From NCBI GenBank assembly GCA_963633225.1, contig CAVGXR010000042.1, positions 1-64,000 on the forward strand: a DNA stretch of 64,000 bases. Direction: 5' to 3'. A program made the position numbers and the translations under genes. Source of the DNA: F23-B02 sp963633225 (GTDB lineage: Bacteria; Bacillota; Clostridia; Oscillospirales; Oscillospiraceae). Below are positions 42,746 to 51,590 of the stretch, piece after piece (the first letter of the stretch is position 1; every line of letters starts with the position of its first letter). The notes below the pieces were generated by a model. That model was not told where the DNA came from and made no database searches. It was given only the letters and a program-made list of their open reading frames with translations.

Positions 42746-43131
42746 TGGATATAGCTATAAAGGCCTCAGCCATTGCGATGATCTCCTCGCTGTGCATACT
42801 TCTCATAAGAAAAAATAATCAGGAGATTGGACTTGCAGCCGCTATAGCCGCTGCGGCTGTAATATGCTTTGCCGCAGCACAGCTTTTCGGCAGTATACTT
42901 GAGCTTATTGACTGCGCCATATCGCAGACAGGCCTGAGCTCTGTTCTGTTTGCGCCGATAATCAAATGCACCGGCATTGCAATGATCGTAAAGCTCAGCA
43001 CGGGACTGTGCAAGGATGCAGGTCAGGGCGGCATTGCTTCATCCGTCGAGCTTCTCGGCACTGCCGCCGCACTGTTCACAGCGCTTCCTCTTATCACCGC
43101 GCTTATGGATACGATAGGAGATATGCTATGA
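42745..43131 (+). CDS. spoIIIAD: Stage III sporulation protein AD
   Basis: The 128-aa protein is made of about four hydrophobic segments with the conserved region LFAPIIKCTGIAMIVKLST and CKDAGQGGIASSVELLG. It is a membrane component of the SpoIIIA complex, related to SpoIIIAC by its first half. It overlaps spoIIIAE by four bases. Confidence 0.93.
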   Translation: MDIAIKASAIAMISSLCILLIRKNNQEIGLAAAIAAAAVICFAAAQLFGSILELIDCAISQTGLSSVLFAPIIKCTGIAMIVKLSTGLCKDAGQGGIASSVELLGTAAALFTALPLITALMDTIGDML

Positions 43132-44183
43132 AAAAGCTTTTATTTATTCTTGCGTTTTCGCTTTTTCTTATAACCCCGTGCCGCGCTGCGCCATATGATG
43201 AGGAGCAGCTTTACGATTCTCTCCCCGACTATGCCGGAGAGCTTGCCGGCGACACGTCGCAGTCGCCGCAGGAGGGGCTCGATAAACTTGGAAGTGCTTT
43301 TTCCGAGACCGTATCCGGCGGTATAGGCGGTGTTATCAAGCGTATCGTGAGCATGATCGCCGTAGCTCTTATCTGTGCTGTACTCACGCTGTTCTGTGAT
43401 GATGCGCCGGATTATGTGCCGCTCGGCGGCTGCGCGGCAATAGCGCTTATAAGCGTTGGGGACGTTCATTCGTTCATTGCATCGGGAGAAGAGGTCATAA
43501 CTGCGCTTTCGGGCTTTTCAAAAACTCTGCTGCCGGCCATGTGCGCTGCCTCTGCCGCCTGCGGTACGCTCTCCTCGTCAACGCTGAGATACGCGGCCTC
43601 GGTTTTGTTTATGGATTCATTTGTAACTCTCGCGCAGACTCTCGTTCTGCCGATCATCTGCGCGTATCTTGCTGCCGGCATAGCGGCGGCCTCGTTCGGT
43701 AATAAATGCCTTGACGGGATCGCAGCATTTTTAAAACGCCTGAGCACGCTTCTGATGGTAGCTGCCGCTCTCGGCTTCACTTTATACATCAGCATAAGCT
43801 CTGTCGTGGCCTCCGGCGGAGACGCAGTTGCGTCAAAGCTTGCAAAAACCGCAATATCCACAGCACTGCCTGTTGTCGGCAGCATAATATCGGATGCCGC
43901 GTCCACAGTCGTCGCGGGAGCAGAGGCTATGCGCAATACCGTCGGAGTATTTGGTATGCTCGCACTGCTTGCCATTTGCGTATCGCCGTTTGCAGTTATG
44001 GCTGTCAATTATCTTGGCTATAAGCTTGCAGCGGCAGCAATCAGAGCCTTTGGCTGTCAAAAGCTCTCGTCACTGGCTGACTGCATAGGCTCGGCAATAG
44101 GAATGATACTCGGGCTTGCCGGCTGCTGTGCAATAATTCTGTTCGTATCCATGGCAATATCAATAAAGGCGGTGGGCGGATGA
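43128..44183 (+). CDS. spoIIIAE: Stage III sporulation protein AE
   Basis: SpoIIIAE is the large polytopic component of the channel. The 351-aa protein has a signal peptide (about 1-20), a soluble extracellular segment, then several membrane helices with ALSGFSKTLLPAMCA and GDAVASKLAKTAIS. It is somewhat shorter than the Bacillus protein (about 400). GGAG seven bases upstream supports the ATG at 43128, inside a longer open frame. It overlaps spoIIIAF by four bases. Confidence 0.93.
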   Translation: MKKLLFILAFSLFLITPCRAAPYDEEQLYDSLPDYAGELAGDTSQSPQEGLDKLGSAFSETVSGGIGGVIKRIVSMIAVALICAVLTLFCDDAPDYVPLGGCAAIALISVGDVHSFIASGEEVITALSGFSKTLLPAMCAASAACGTLSSSTLRYAASVLFMDSFVTLAQTLVLPIICAYLAAGIAAASFGNKCLDGIAAFLKRLSTLLMVAAALGFTLYISISSVVASGGDAVASKLAKTAISTALPVVGSIISDAASTVVAGAEAMRNTVGVFGMLALLAICVSPFAVMAVNYLGYKLAAAAIRAFGCQKLSSLADCIGSAIGMILGLAGCCAIILFVSMAISIKAVGG

Positions 44184-44683
44184 TGCCTGAGCTTTTTTCT
44201 CAATGGCTGCATGCAGTGGTATACACCGGCATAGTCTGCTCAACAGCCATGATGCTCACGCCTGAGGGAAGGGTAAAGAAGGCTCTCGGTCTTATCTGCG
44301 CCGCTGCAATGTGCATAGCTGTTGTTTCTCCTATCGGGGAGCTTGACTTTGACGCATACTCAAGGGCGCTTGCAAAGTACAAGCTCGATGCTCAGCAGTA
44401 TACGCAGCAGGGTGAGGACTACAGCAAAAATTTGAACCGAACTATCATAGAGGACGAGTGCGAGGCATATATATTGGACAAAGCCGATGAACTGGATGCA
44501 GAGATAAGTGAGGTCTGCGTGACAGCACTCTGGAGCAGCGAAGGCTACTGGTATCCGCATGAGCTGAGCATAAAGGCCTGCGTAAGCGAAGAGCAGAAGA
44601 ATAAGCTTGCCGGCTGTATTGCGGCGCAGCTCGGAATAAGCATTGAGCATCAGGATTGGAGCGTGGAAGCAAATGACGGATAA
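44180..44683 (+). CDS. spoIIIAF: Stage III sporulation protein AF
   Basis: SpoIIIAF has two membrane helices and a C-terminal ring-building-type domain facing the intermembrane space. The 167-aa protein shows LHAVVYTGIVCSTAMMLTPEG and KKALGLICAAAMCIAVVSPI, then a soluble domain from about 95. The start is ATG at 44180 or the next codon at 44183. It overlaps spoIIIAG by 11 bases. Confidence 0.9.
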   Translation: MMPELFSQWLHAVVYTGIVCSTAMMLTPEGRVKKALGLICAAAMCIAVVSPIGELDFDAYSRALAKYKLDAQQYTQQGEDYSKNLNRTIIEDECEAYILDKADELDAEISEVCVTALWSSEGYWYPHELSIKACVSEEQKNKLAGCIAAQLGISIEHQDWSVEANDG

Positions 44684-45005
44684 ATTAAAAATCGTTTTCA
44701 ACAAATTTAAATATCCGCTGCTCGCGCTCGTGCTGGGACTTATTATAATGCTGCTGCCGGCAGGAAGCCAGGGTACCGATGACAGCGCACTGAGCGATGA
44801 GCAGCGCCTTGCCGCCGTGCTCGGGAAATGCGACGGCGTTGGGAATGCATCCGTGCTTTTGTCCGATACAGGAGCTGTCATCGTCTGTGACGGAGCGGAA
44901 AACGCCGTAGTGCGGCTGTCGGTTATCAAAGCCGCAGAAGCCTTCACGGGCTTTTCAAGCGATAGCATTCAGGTAATAAAAACTGCGCCGAATATAGGAG
45001 GGTAA
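44673..45005 (+). CDS. spoIIIAG: Stage III sporulation protein AG, short form
   Basis: SpoIIIAG forms a large ring in the space between mother cell and forespore. This copy is only 110 aa, against about 229 in Bacillus. It has one membrane helix (about 14-30), then a compact domain: QRLAAVLGKCDGVGNASVLL, a turn SDTGAVIVCDGA and VVRLSVIKAAEAFTGFSSD followed by IQVIKTAP. These match the two ends of the Bacillus ring-building motif, but the intervening beta-triangle insertion is missing. The SD is weak, and it overlaps spoIIIAF by 11 bases. Confidence 0.85.
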   Translation: MTDKLKIVFNKFKYPLLALVLGLIIMLLPAGSQGTDDSALSDEQRLAAVLGKCDGVGNASVLLSDTGAVIVCDGAENAVVRLSVIKAAEAFTGFSSDSIQVIKTAPNIGG

Positions 45006-45006
45006 A

Positions 45007-45543
45007 ATGAAGCATCTGAAAAGAAATGCGACCGTCGCAGCGGTACTGCTGCTCGTGTGCGCGGCGGTTTATCTCAACTGGTCGTACAACAACAAGTGGG
45101 GAACGGCAGACCCTGCAATGGTAAAGGCAGAGGACGCGGCTGTGCAGGCGGCAAACGAGGCCTATGAAGCGGCAAACACGAAAAGCTCCGGCGGTTATTT
45201 TGCCGAGGCGCGGCTCAACCGTCAGGTATCGCGTGATGAGGCAATGAAAATGCTCGAGGACGCGGTAAAGTCCGACACAGCCTCGCAGGAGACAATTGAT
45301 TCCGCCATGACCTCGATATCGGCAATGGCAAACTACTCCATGAAAGAGTCGCAGCTTGAAAATAAGCTGCTGGCAAAGGATTTTTCCGACTGTGTCGTTT
45401 ACATGAGCGAGGACGGCATAACCGTTGCCGTGCCCGCTCCGCAGGAAGGGCTCAGCGAGGCCGCCGTTGCCAGAATAACCGAAACCGTTACCTCCGAGAC
45501 CTCATACACAGCCTCTCAGCTCAATGTAATAGAAGTGCCATAA
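45007..45543 (+). CDS. spoIIIAH: Stage III sporulation protein AH
   Basis: SpoIIIAH spans the outer forespore membrane and docks with SpoIIQ, or its clostridial functional equivalent, across the septum. The 178-aa protein has one membrane helix (about 8-24), an Ala/Glu-rich helical linker and a C-terminal YscJ/FliF-like domain (MANYSMKESQLENKLLAKDFSDCVVYMSEDGI split near 110-140). It starts one base after spoIIIAG and ends the operon. Confidence 0.9.
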   Translation: MKHLKRNATVAAVLLLVCAAVYLNWSYNNKWGTADPAMVKAEDAAVQAANEAYEAANTKSSGGYFAEARLNRQVSRDEAMKMLEDAVKSDTASQETIDSAMTSISAMANYSMKESQLENKLLAKDFSDCVVYMSEDGITVAVPAPQEGLSEAAVARITETVTSETSYTASQLNVIEVP

Positions 45544-45571
45544 AAAAAGACGGGAAAACCCGTCTTTTTTC
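45543..45571 (+). terminator. Terminator of the spoIIIA operon
   Basis: AAAAAAGACGGG, loop AAAA, CCCGTCTTTTTT: a perfect 12-bp stem ending in a T-run. Confidence 0.92.
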
Positions 45572-45591
45572 TTTATTTTTGCTCTGTGTTG

Positions 45592-45600
45592 TGATACAAT
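45592..45600 (+). promoter_or_regulatory. Extended -10 promoter of asp23-nusB operon
   Basis: TGATACAAT at 45592-45600 is an extended -10 with a weak TTTATT 17 nt upstream of the hexamer. It lies 50 nt before the asp23 start. Confidence 0.5.
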
Positions 45601-45650
45601 ACTATGACAAGATTTCTGCATCATCGGTGCAGACACAATGGAGGCACATT

Positions 45651-46013
45651 ATGAGCGATAATTACATTAGCTGCAAGGTCGAAAACGGCAGCATAAATAT
45701 ATCCGAGGAAGTCATTTCCGCAATGGTCCGCACGGCTGTCACCGAGGTTGACGGCGTTGCTGCAATATCAAACACCACGACCGGCGAGATCGCCGAGCTC
45801 ATCGGCATAAAGACCATGTCCAAGGGCATAACCGTTCAGATAATAGACGACACAGTCAAGGCCGACGTTATTATCCTTGTCCGCTACGGCTGCAATATCG
45901 TAAACGTTGCACACGATGTCCAGAACTCCGTTTCCGAGCTTGTTCACGCTGTGACCGGCATCGAAAAAGCGGAGATAAACGTTCACGTTTCGGGCGTGGC
46001 ATTTGAAAAGTAA
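45651..46013 (+). CDS. Asp23/Gls24 family envelope stress protein
   Basis: The 120-aa protein matches Asp23/Gls24 (DUF322, YqhY-like): NGSINISEEVISAMVRTAVTEVDGV and the C-terminal VQNSVSELVHAVTGIEKAEINVHVSGV, split. YqhY in Bacillus lies at this same locus and influences fatty acid synthesis with accBC, which is not adjacent here. GGAGG precedes the ATG at 45651. nusB follows after 18 bases. Confidence 0.9.
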   Translation: MSDNYISCKVENGSINISEEVISAMVRTAVTEVDGVAAISNTTTGEIAELIGIKTMSKGITVQIIDDTVKADVIILVRYGCNIVNVAHDVQNSVSELVHAVTGIEKAEINVHVSGVAFEK

Positions 46014-46031
46014 GATACGAGGTATTAGAGA

Positions 46032-46520
46032 ATGAAGAGAACTACCGCCCGAGAGATAGCGGTGCAGCTCAGCTTTTATGTGAGCGCAAATGAAAAGCCC
46101 GTCAGCGAGCTGCTTGAGCAGTTCTTCAATAAGGAGTATTACGAAACTCTTGCCGTGGAAAACGAGCTGTTTTCGGAATACCCCGAAAAGAAGCAGCAGG
46201 AGTATATCTCCCGTCTGGTCACAACGGCTTACGATTATCGCATTCAGATAGACAAGCTTATTGAGAAATACGCTCAGGGCTGGAAGACGGAGAGAATGTC
46301 CAAAACCGCAATGGCTATTCTCCGCTGCGCCGTCAGCGAGATAATGTATATGGACGATATCCCCGCAAGCGCTGCGATAAACGAAGCTGTGGAGCTTGCC
46401 AAGGGCTATGACGAGCCGGAGACGGTTTCGTTTATAAACGGCATCCTCGGCGGCATAATGCGCGGCGAGTTCTCGGAAGGCGGCAGCTCGGAGGCCGAGG
46501 ATGAGACGGTGACAGTGTGA
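46032..46520 (+). CDS. nusB: Transcription antitermination factor NusB
   Basis: NusB with NusE binds boxA to allow antitermination in rRNA operons. The 162-aa protein has TAREIAVQLSFYVSAN and the C-terminal ILRCAVSEIMYMDDIPASAAINEAVELAKGY region, typical for NusB, with an acidic tail. It overlaps xseA by one base (TGATG). Confidence 0.93.
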   Translation: MKRTTAREIAVQLSFYVSANEKPVSELLEQFFNKEYYETLAVENELFSEYPEKKQQEYISRLVTTAYDYRIQIDKLIEKYAQGWKTERMSKTAMAILRCAVSEIMYMDDIPASAAINEAVELAKGYDEPETVSFINGILGGIMRGEFSEGGSSEAEDETVTV

Positions 46521-47734
46521 TGAATCAGGAATGCCTCAGCGTATCCGAGTTAAATCAGATAATAAAGACACTGATAGACGGCGAGCCTATCCTTAACAAG
46601 GTCTGTGTGCGCGGCGAATTGTCAAATTACAAGATATATCCGTCGGGACATCACTACTTTACGCTCAAGGATGCCGAGAGCAGTCTCAGATGCGTCATGT
46701 TTAAAAGCAGTGCGTCCAAGCTGCGCTTTCGTCCCGAAAGCGGAATGGGTGTCACTGCTTTTGGCCGTGTATCGGTATTCCCCCGCGACGGTGCATATCA
46801 GCTTTACTGCACCGATCTTATACCTGAGGGAACGGGCGATTTGCAGATAGCCTATGAGCAGCTTAAGAAGAAGCTTGCCGCAGAAGGGCTTTTTGACCCC
46901 TCGCATAAAAAGCCGCTCCCGCCTTTTCCCGAGAAGATAGCTATCATTACCTCGTCTGCCGGAGCTGCCGTTCACGATATGATACGTATACTCGGAACGC
47001 GCTGGAGCATGACAAAGGTAATTCTGCTGCCGGTGCGCGTTCAGGGCGTTGAAGCTCCGCCGGAGATAGTCGGAGCGATACGCTATGCAAACCGTTACAA
47101 GGTCGCAGACCTCATAATAACAGGCCGCGGAGGCGGCTCTATCGAGGATCTGTGGGCCTTTAACGACGAGCGCGTCGCAAGGGCAATATATGAATCAGAG
47201 CTGCCGGTCATATCTGCCGTAGGTCACGAGCCGGACGTTACCATTGCCGACTATGTTGCCGATGTCCGTGCATCCACGCCATCAAACGCAGCCGAGATAG
47301 CGGTCCCCGATGAAAGCGAGCTGCGCGAGTGGCTCATGAATATGAATATACGCCAGACGCAGGCCATGCAGAAAAGCATAAGCCGCATGAGCACACGCCT
47401 TGACGATATAAAAAGCCGCCGTGTTTTGCGCGATCCCATGGCCTATGTCGATACAAAGCGCACGGAGCTTGACTATGTGCGCGGAAAGCTCATAGCCGCC
47501 GCAGAAAAGACAAATTCGGCAAACAGGCACAAATTTGTCGCACTTGCGTCTGCTCTGGATGCAATGAGTCCGCTCAAGGTTCTCGGCAGGGGATATGCGA
47601 TAGCGTCAAACGAGAAAGGCGAGCTTATAAAAAGCGCCGGAGACGTGAATAAGGGCGATAAGTTAAGCCTCGCTGTCAGCGACGGACTTATAAATTGCAC
47701 TGTAGATGAAAGTGAGGCAAAAAGCCATGGCTAA
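46520..47734 (+). CDS. xseA: Exodeoxyribonuclease VII large subunit
   Basis: With XseB this enzyme degrades single-stranded DNA. The 404-aa protein has an N-terminal OB-fold (VRGELSNYKIYPSGHHYFTLKD) and the catalytic domain with IITSSAGAAVHD, ITGRGGGSIEDLWAFNDE and SAVGHEPDVTIADYVADVRASTP. I use the ATG at 46520; a GTG lies three bases upstream. It overlaps xseB by eight bases. folD, usual in Bacillus between nusB and xseA, is absent. Confidence 0.95.
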   Translation: MNQECLSVSELNQIIKTLIDGEPILNKVCVRGELSNYKIYPSGHHYFTLKDAESSLRCVMFKSSASKLRFRPESGMGVTAFGRVSVFPRDGAYQLYCTDLIPEGTGDLQIAYEQLKKKLAAEGLFDPSHKKPLPPFPEKIAIITSSAGAAVHDMIRILGTRWSMTKVILLPVRVQGVEAPPEIVGAIRYANRYKVADLIITGRGGGSIEDLWAFNDERVARAIYESELPVISAVGHEPDVTIADYVADVRASTPSNAAEIAVPDESELREWLMNMNIRQTQAMQKSISRMSTRLDDIKSRRVLRDPMAYVDTKRTELDYVRGKLIAAAEKTNSANRHKFVALASALDAMSPLKVLGRGYAIASNEKGELIKSAGDVNKGDKLSLAVSDGLINCTVDESEAKSHG

Positions 47735-47954
47735 TGAAAAATTAAGCTTTGAGGAATCGGTAAAACGGCTTGACGAGATTGTCAAGCTGCTCGAGCGCGG
47801 CGATGCTCCGCTGAGTGACTCGCTCAAGCTTTTTGAGGAGGGTACAGCTCTCATATCCAATTGCGATACTCTGCTCAACGAAGCCGAGCAGAAGGTCGTA
47901 AAGCTCAGAAAAGGTCAGGACGGTGAGCCGGAAGAGCTCCCGTTTGGTGAATGA
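47727..47954 (+). CDS. xseB: Exodeoxyribonuclease VII small subunit
   Basis: The 75-aa helical protein has the family core FEESVKRLDEIVKLLERGDA followed by LKLFEEGTALISNCDTLL. It binds along XseA and is needed for activity. GTGAGG lies upstream of the ATG at 47727, and the gene overlaps xseA by eight bases. The stop is one base before the ispA start. Confidence 0.93.
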   Translation: MANEKLSFEESVKRLDEIVKLLERGDAPLSDSLKLFEEGTALISNCDTLLNEAEQKVVKLRKGQDGEPEELPFGE

Positions 47955-47955
47955 T

Positions 47956-48822
47956 ATGACGGCAAATGAATATAAAAAGCTTGTAGACGCAAAGCTTTCG
48001 GAGTTTTTTACTCCGTCAGGTCTAAGCTACGACGGACTGCTTGAATCCATGCGTTACAGCCTTACGGCGGGCGGAAAGCGCATACGTCCCATGCTTGTGC
48101 TCGAGTTCTGCCGTATCTCGGGCGGCGATGCAAAAAAAGCGCTGCCCGTTGCCTGTGCAATTGAAATGCTGCATACATACAGCCTTATCCACGACGATCT
48201 TCCGTGCATGGACAACGACGAGCTGCGCCGTGGAAAGCCGACAAATCATGTCGTTTACGGCGAGTGTACGGCAACGCTTGCCGGTGATGCATTGCAGGCT
48301 GAGGCCTTCGGCACGATAGCCCGCAGCGAGCTTTCTGCGGAGTCGAGGATCAATTGCGTGGAGATACTTGCCGATGCTGCCGGAAGCGGCGGAATGTGCG
48401 CAGGACAGTATCTTGATATGATAGGTGAGAGTAAGGTTCTTTCCGAGGATGAGCTTAACGACATAAATTCACACAAGACCGGCGCTCTGCTCATAGCGGC
48501 CTGCCGCATGGGTGTTGCCGCGGCGGGCGGCAGCGATAAAATGTTCGATGCGGCTGCGCAGTACGGTGCCTGTGTCGGAGCGGCATTCCAGATCCGTGAC
48601 GATATTCTTGACGTTATAAGCACGAGCGAGGAGCTCGGAAAGCCTGTCGGTTCGGATGCTCAGGAGCATAAAAATACATATATGGCTCTGCTCGGCGAGG
48701 CTAAATGCATGGAAATGATAGAAAAGCTGACAGAGCAGGCCAAAAGCGTCCTTAAATCCGCTTTTGAGGACACGGAATTTCTCTGTAATCTTGCCGATTC
48801 CATGGTAACGAGAAAAAATTAA
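47956..48822 (+). CDS. ispA: Farnesyl/geranyl diphosphate synthase (trans-prenyltransferase)
   Basis: This enzyme condenses IPP with allylic diphosphates. The 288-aa protein has the first aspartate-rich motif DDLPCMD with RRGKPTNH, and the second motif RDDILD. GGTGA lies five bases before the ATG at 47956. The product chain length cannot be fixed from sequence, but farnesyl diphosphate is the usual one in this xseB-ispA-dxs context. Confidence 0.93.
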   Translation: MTANEYKKLVDAKLSEFFTPSGLSYDGLLESMRYSLTAGGKRIRPMLVLEFCRISGGDAKKALPVACAIEMLHTYSLIHDDLPCMDNDELRRGKPTNHVVYGECTATLAGDALQAEAFGTIARSELSAESRINCVEILADAAGSGGMCAGQYLDMIGESKVLSEDELNDINSHKTGALLIAACRMGVAAAGGSDKMFDAAAQYGACVGAAFQIRDDILDVISTSEELGKPVGSDAQEHKNTYMALLGEAKCMEMIEKLTEQAKSVLKSAFEDTEFLCNLADSMVTRKN

Positions 48823-48837
48823 AGTGAATAATTCGTA

Positions 48838-48882
48838 AAACCGCGGTGAATGTCTATTGTAAAATTCTCCGCGGTTTGTTAT
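48838..48882 (+). terminator. Weak terminator-like hairpin between ispA and dxs
   Basis: AAACCGCGG (48838-48846) pairs with CCGCGGTTT (48869-48877), with inner GAAT/ATTC pairing. A short interrupted T tract follows. A TATAAT at 48892-48897 downstream could be a -10 for dxs, but no clear -35 is seen. Confidence 0.5.
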
Positions 48883-48947
48883 TATGTAATGTATAATAGC
48901 TAAAATAGCGAATATTGCGAATATTTAATTGATTTCGAGGCCACATT

Positions 48948-50792
48948 TTGAATATTTTAAATAAAGTAAATTCCTCAAACGATATAAAGCGGCTGGATAA
49001 GAGCGAGCTTCCGCAGCTTTGCAGCGAGCTCAGAGAGTTTATTATTAACAACGTTTCAAAGACCGGCGGCCACCTTGCCTCAAATTTGGGCACCGTTGAG
49101 CTCACGGTCGCGCTGCACAGGGTGTATGACAGCTCTGTTGACAGGATCGTATTTGATGTCGGTCACCAGAGCTACGCGCATAAGATAATAACCGGCAGGC
49201 GCGATGCCTTTGACACGCTGCGCTGCTACGGCGGACTTTCGGGCTTTCCCAAGCCATATGAAGCCGATGACGACGCATTTATAGCGGGGCACGCATCCAA
49301 CTCCGTATCCGTAGCCTATGGAATGGCAAGGGCGAGGACAATAAAAGGCGGAAAGTACAGCGTGTGTGCCATTATCGGAGACGGTGCGCTCACCGGCGGC
49401 CTTGCATATGAGGGTCTTGCCAATGTCGGCGGCAGCAGCGAGCCCATCGTCATTATCCTAAACGACAACGGCATGAGCATAAACGGTAATGTCGGCGGTA
49501 TGGCAAAGCTTTTGTCGAAAGAGCGCGTAAAGCCGGGCTATATAAACTTCAAGCGCTGGTATAAGCAGGCCGTCAGCGGCATGAACGGCCTATATAACGC
49601 AAGCCACAAGGCCAAGGAAGCGCTCAAAAAGTCGATACTGCCGTCGAATATGTTCGATTCCATGGGCATTTACTATCTCGGACCTGTTGACGGACACGAT
49701 GTTGATCAGCTCGAAACGGTCATACGCTGGGCAAAAGAGATGGATAAGCCAGTGCTCGTTCATGTAATAAGTAAAAAGGGCAAGGGCTGCAAATATGCCG
49801 AGGAGCACCCAGATAAGTATCACGGTGTCGGAAAATTTGATCCTGCGACAGGGGAAATGTCGGCTTCAAAGCCCTGCTTTTCGTCGGTATTCGGGAAAAA
49901 GCTCACGCAGCTTGCCGAGATAAATCATGATATTGTCGCAATAAGCGCCGCCATGTGCGCCGGAACGGGGCTCACAGGCTTTGCAGACAGGTTTCCTAGT
50001 CGTTTCTTTGATGTCGGCATAGCCGAGGAGCATGCGGTGGCCATGGCAGCAGGTATGGCCAAGCAGGGGCTCACGCCCGTCGTTGCAATATACTCCGGCT
50101 TTCTCCAGCGCGCATATGATATGCTGATACATGATGTTTCGCTTCAGGATCTGCACGTCGTATTCTGTGTTGACAGGGCAGGACTTGTCGGCAGCGACGG
50201 AGAGACCCATCACGGCGCGTTCGATGTTAGCTATCTGCGCTCCGTGCCTCATATGCAGCTGCTGTGCCCTTCAAGCTTTGCCGAGCTTGAAGCGATGCTT
50301 GACGAGGCCGTAAACCGCATGTCTGGTCCTGTCGCTATACGCTATCCGCGAGGAGGCGAGGGACGGTATACAGATTGTGTGCTCGACGGCTGCGTTCAGC
50401 TTCGCAGCGGCAGTGATATAACTATCGCTGCCTACGGTACGGACATAAACATTGCGCTTGACACGGCGGACGCGCTTGCAGACAGAGGAATACACACCGA
50501 TGTATTCAAGCTTTCCCGGCTCGATAAGCGCTATTACGGAGATATCATTGCATCCATGCAGAAAACAGGCCGTTTTCTCATGAGTGAACAGGTATGCAGC
50601 AGCGGCTGCATCGCAGATGATATTCTCGCCCATGCAGAACGCATGGGAGTTAAGATAAATGCAGCATATACGCCGAATCTCGGCAGCGGCATAGTCGTTC
50701 AGGGCACTGTTCCCGAGCTTATAGCGCACTGCGGTCTTGATGCGGAAAGTCTGACAAATGAAGCGGTAAAGCTGGTCAGGGGTGAAGCATGA
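48948..50792 (+). CDS. dxs: 1-deoxy-D-xylulose-5-phosphate synthase
   Basis: Dxs is the thiamine-diphosphate enzyme that starts the MEP pathway from pyruvate and glyceraldehyde 3-phosphate. The 614-aa protein has GGHLASNLGTVELTVALH, the ThDP motif GDGALTGGLAYEGL with a following DNGMSI, and the transketolase domain with DVGIAEEHAVAMAAGMA. The TTG start has CGAGG seven bases upstream. It overlaps tlyA by four bases. Confidence 0.96.
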   Translation: MNILNKVNSSNDIKRLDKSELPQLCSELREFIINNVSKTGGHLASNLGTVELTVALHRVYDSSVDRIVFDVGHQSYAHKIITGRRDAFDTLRCYGGLSGFPKPYEADDDAFIAGHASNSVSVAYGMARARTIKGGKYSVCAIIGDGALTGGLAYEGLANVGGSSEPIVIILNDNGMSINGNVGGMAKLLSKERVKPGYINFKRWYKQAVSGMNGLYNASHKAKEALKKSILPSNMFDSMGIYYLGPVDGHDVDQLETVIRWAKEMDKPVLVHVISKKGKGCKYAEEHPDKYHGVGKFDPATGEMSASKPCFSSVFGKKLTQLAEINHDIVAISAAMCAGTGLTGFADRFPSRFFDVGIAEEHAVAMAAGMAKQGLTPVVAIYSGFLQRAYDMLIHDVSLQDLHVVFCVDRAGLVGSDGETHHGAFDVSYLRSVPHMQLLCPSSFAELEAMLDEAVNRMSGPVAIRYPRGGEGRYTDCVLDGCVQLRSGSDITIAAYGTDINIALDTADALADRGIHTDVFKLSRLDKRYYGDIIASMQKTGRFLMSEQVCSSGCIADDILAHAERMGVKINAAYTPNLGSGIVVQGTVPELIAHCGLDAESLTNEAVKLVRGEA

Positions 50793-51583
50793 AAAAAATC
50801 AGACTCGATCAGCTCGTTTTTGATCTCGGCCTTACCGAGAGCCGTGAAAGAGCAAAAACAACAATAATGAGCGGCCTCGTCTTTGTTGACGGGCAGCGTG
50901 CCGATAAGCCCGGAATGCAGGTATCTCCCGATGCAGACGTTGAGGTAAAGGGAGCTGCGCTTCCGTATGTCAGCCGCGGTGGATTTAAGCTTGAAAAGGC
51001 ACTCAGGGTGTTTCCCGTAGATCCGACGGATAAGGTCTGTATCGACTGCGGCGCGTCAACCGGCGGCTTTACAGACGTTCTGCTGAAAAACGGCGCAGCT
51101 AAGGTATATTCGGTGGATGTCGGATACGGACAGCTTGCATGGAGCCTCAGGCAGGATGAGCGCGTTGTCAACATGGAGCGCACGAATATAAGATACATAA
51201 GCTCTGAGCAGATACCCGAAGCGCTCGACATGGCGGTAATGGATCTTTCGTTTATATCTATAAAGCTGGTGCTTCCCGCTGTGTGCTCGCTTCTGAAGGA
51301 TGAGGGCGAGCTTATCTGCCTTATAAAGCCTCAGTTTGAAGCGGGCAGGGAAGAGGTCGGCAAAAAGGGCGTTGTCCGCGATAAAAATGTCCACCTTGCC
51401 GTCATTAAAAGCATTTTGGATTTTGCGCCGAGCGTCGGCATGACGGTCATGGGGCTTGATTTTTCTCCCATTAAGGGTCCTGAGGGCAACAGAGAGTATC
51501 TGTGCTTCATGAAAAAAGGCAAATTTGATGCACCCATCATAGATGCGCAGGCAGTTGTTGATGCCTCGCACGAAAAACTGTGA
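50789..51583 (+). CDS. tlyA: TlyA family rRNA (cytidine-2'-O)-methyltransferase
   Basis: The 264-aa protein has an N-terminal S4 domain (RLDQLVFDLGLTESRERAK) and an FtsJ-like methyltransferase domain with CIDCGASTGGFTDVLL for SAM and FISIKLVLPAV later. TlyA methylates ribosomal cytidines; its Bacillus counterpart is YqxC at this same locus. It overlaps dxs (ATGA) and precedes nadK by seven bases. Confidence 0.93.
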   Translation: MKKIRLDQLVFDLGLTESRERAKTTIMSGLVFVDGQRADKPGMQVSPDADVEVKGAALPYVSRGGFKLEKALRVFPVDPTDKVCIDCGASTGGFTDVLLKNGAAKVYSVDVGYGQLAWSLRQDERVVNMERTNIRYISSEQIPEALDMAVMDLSFISIKLVLPAVCSLLKDEGELICLIKPQFEAGREEVGKKGVVRDKNVHLAVIKSILDFAPSVGMTVMGLDFSPIKGPEGNREYLCFMKKGKFDAPIIDAQAVVDASHEKL

Positions 51584-51590
51584 GGTCAAA

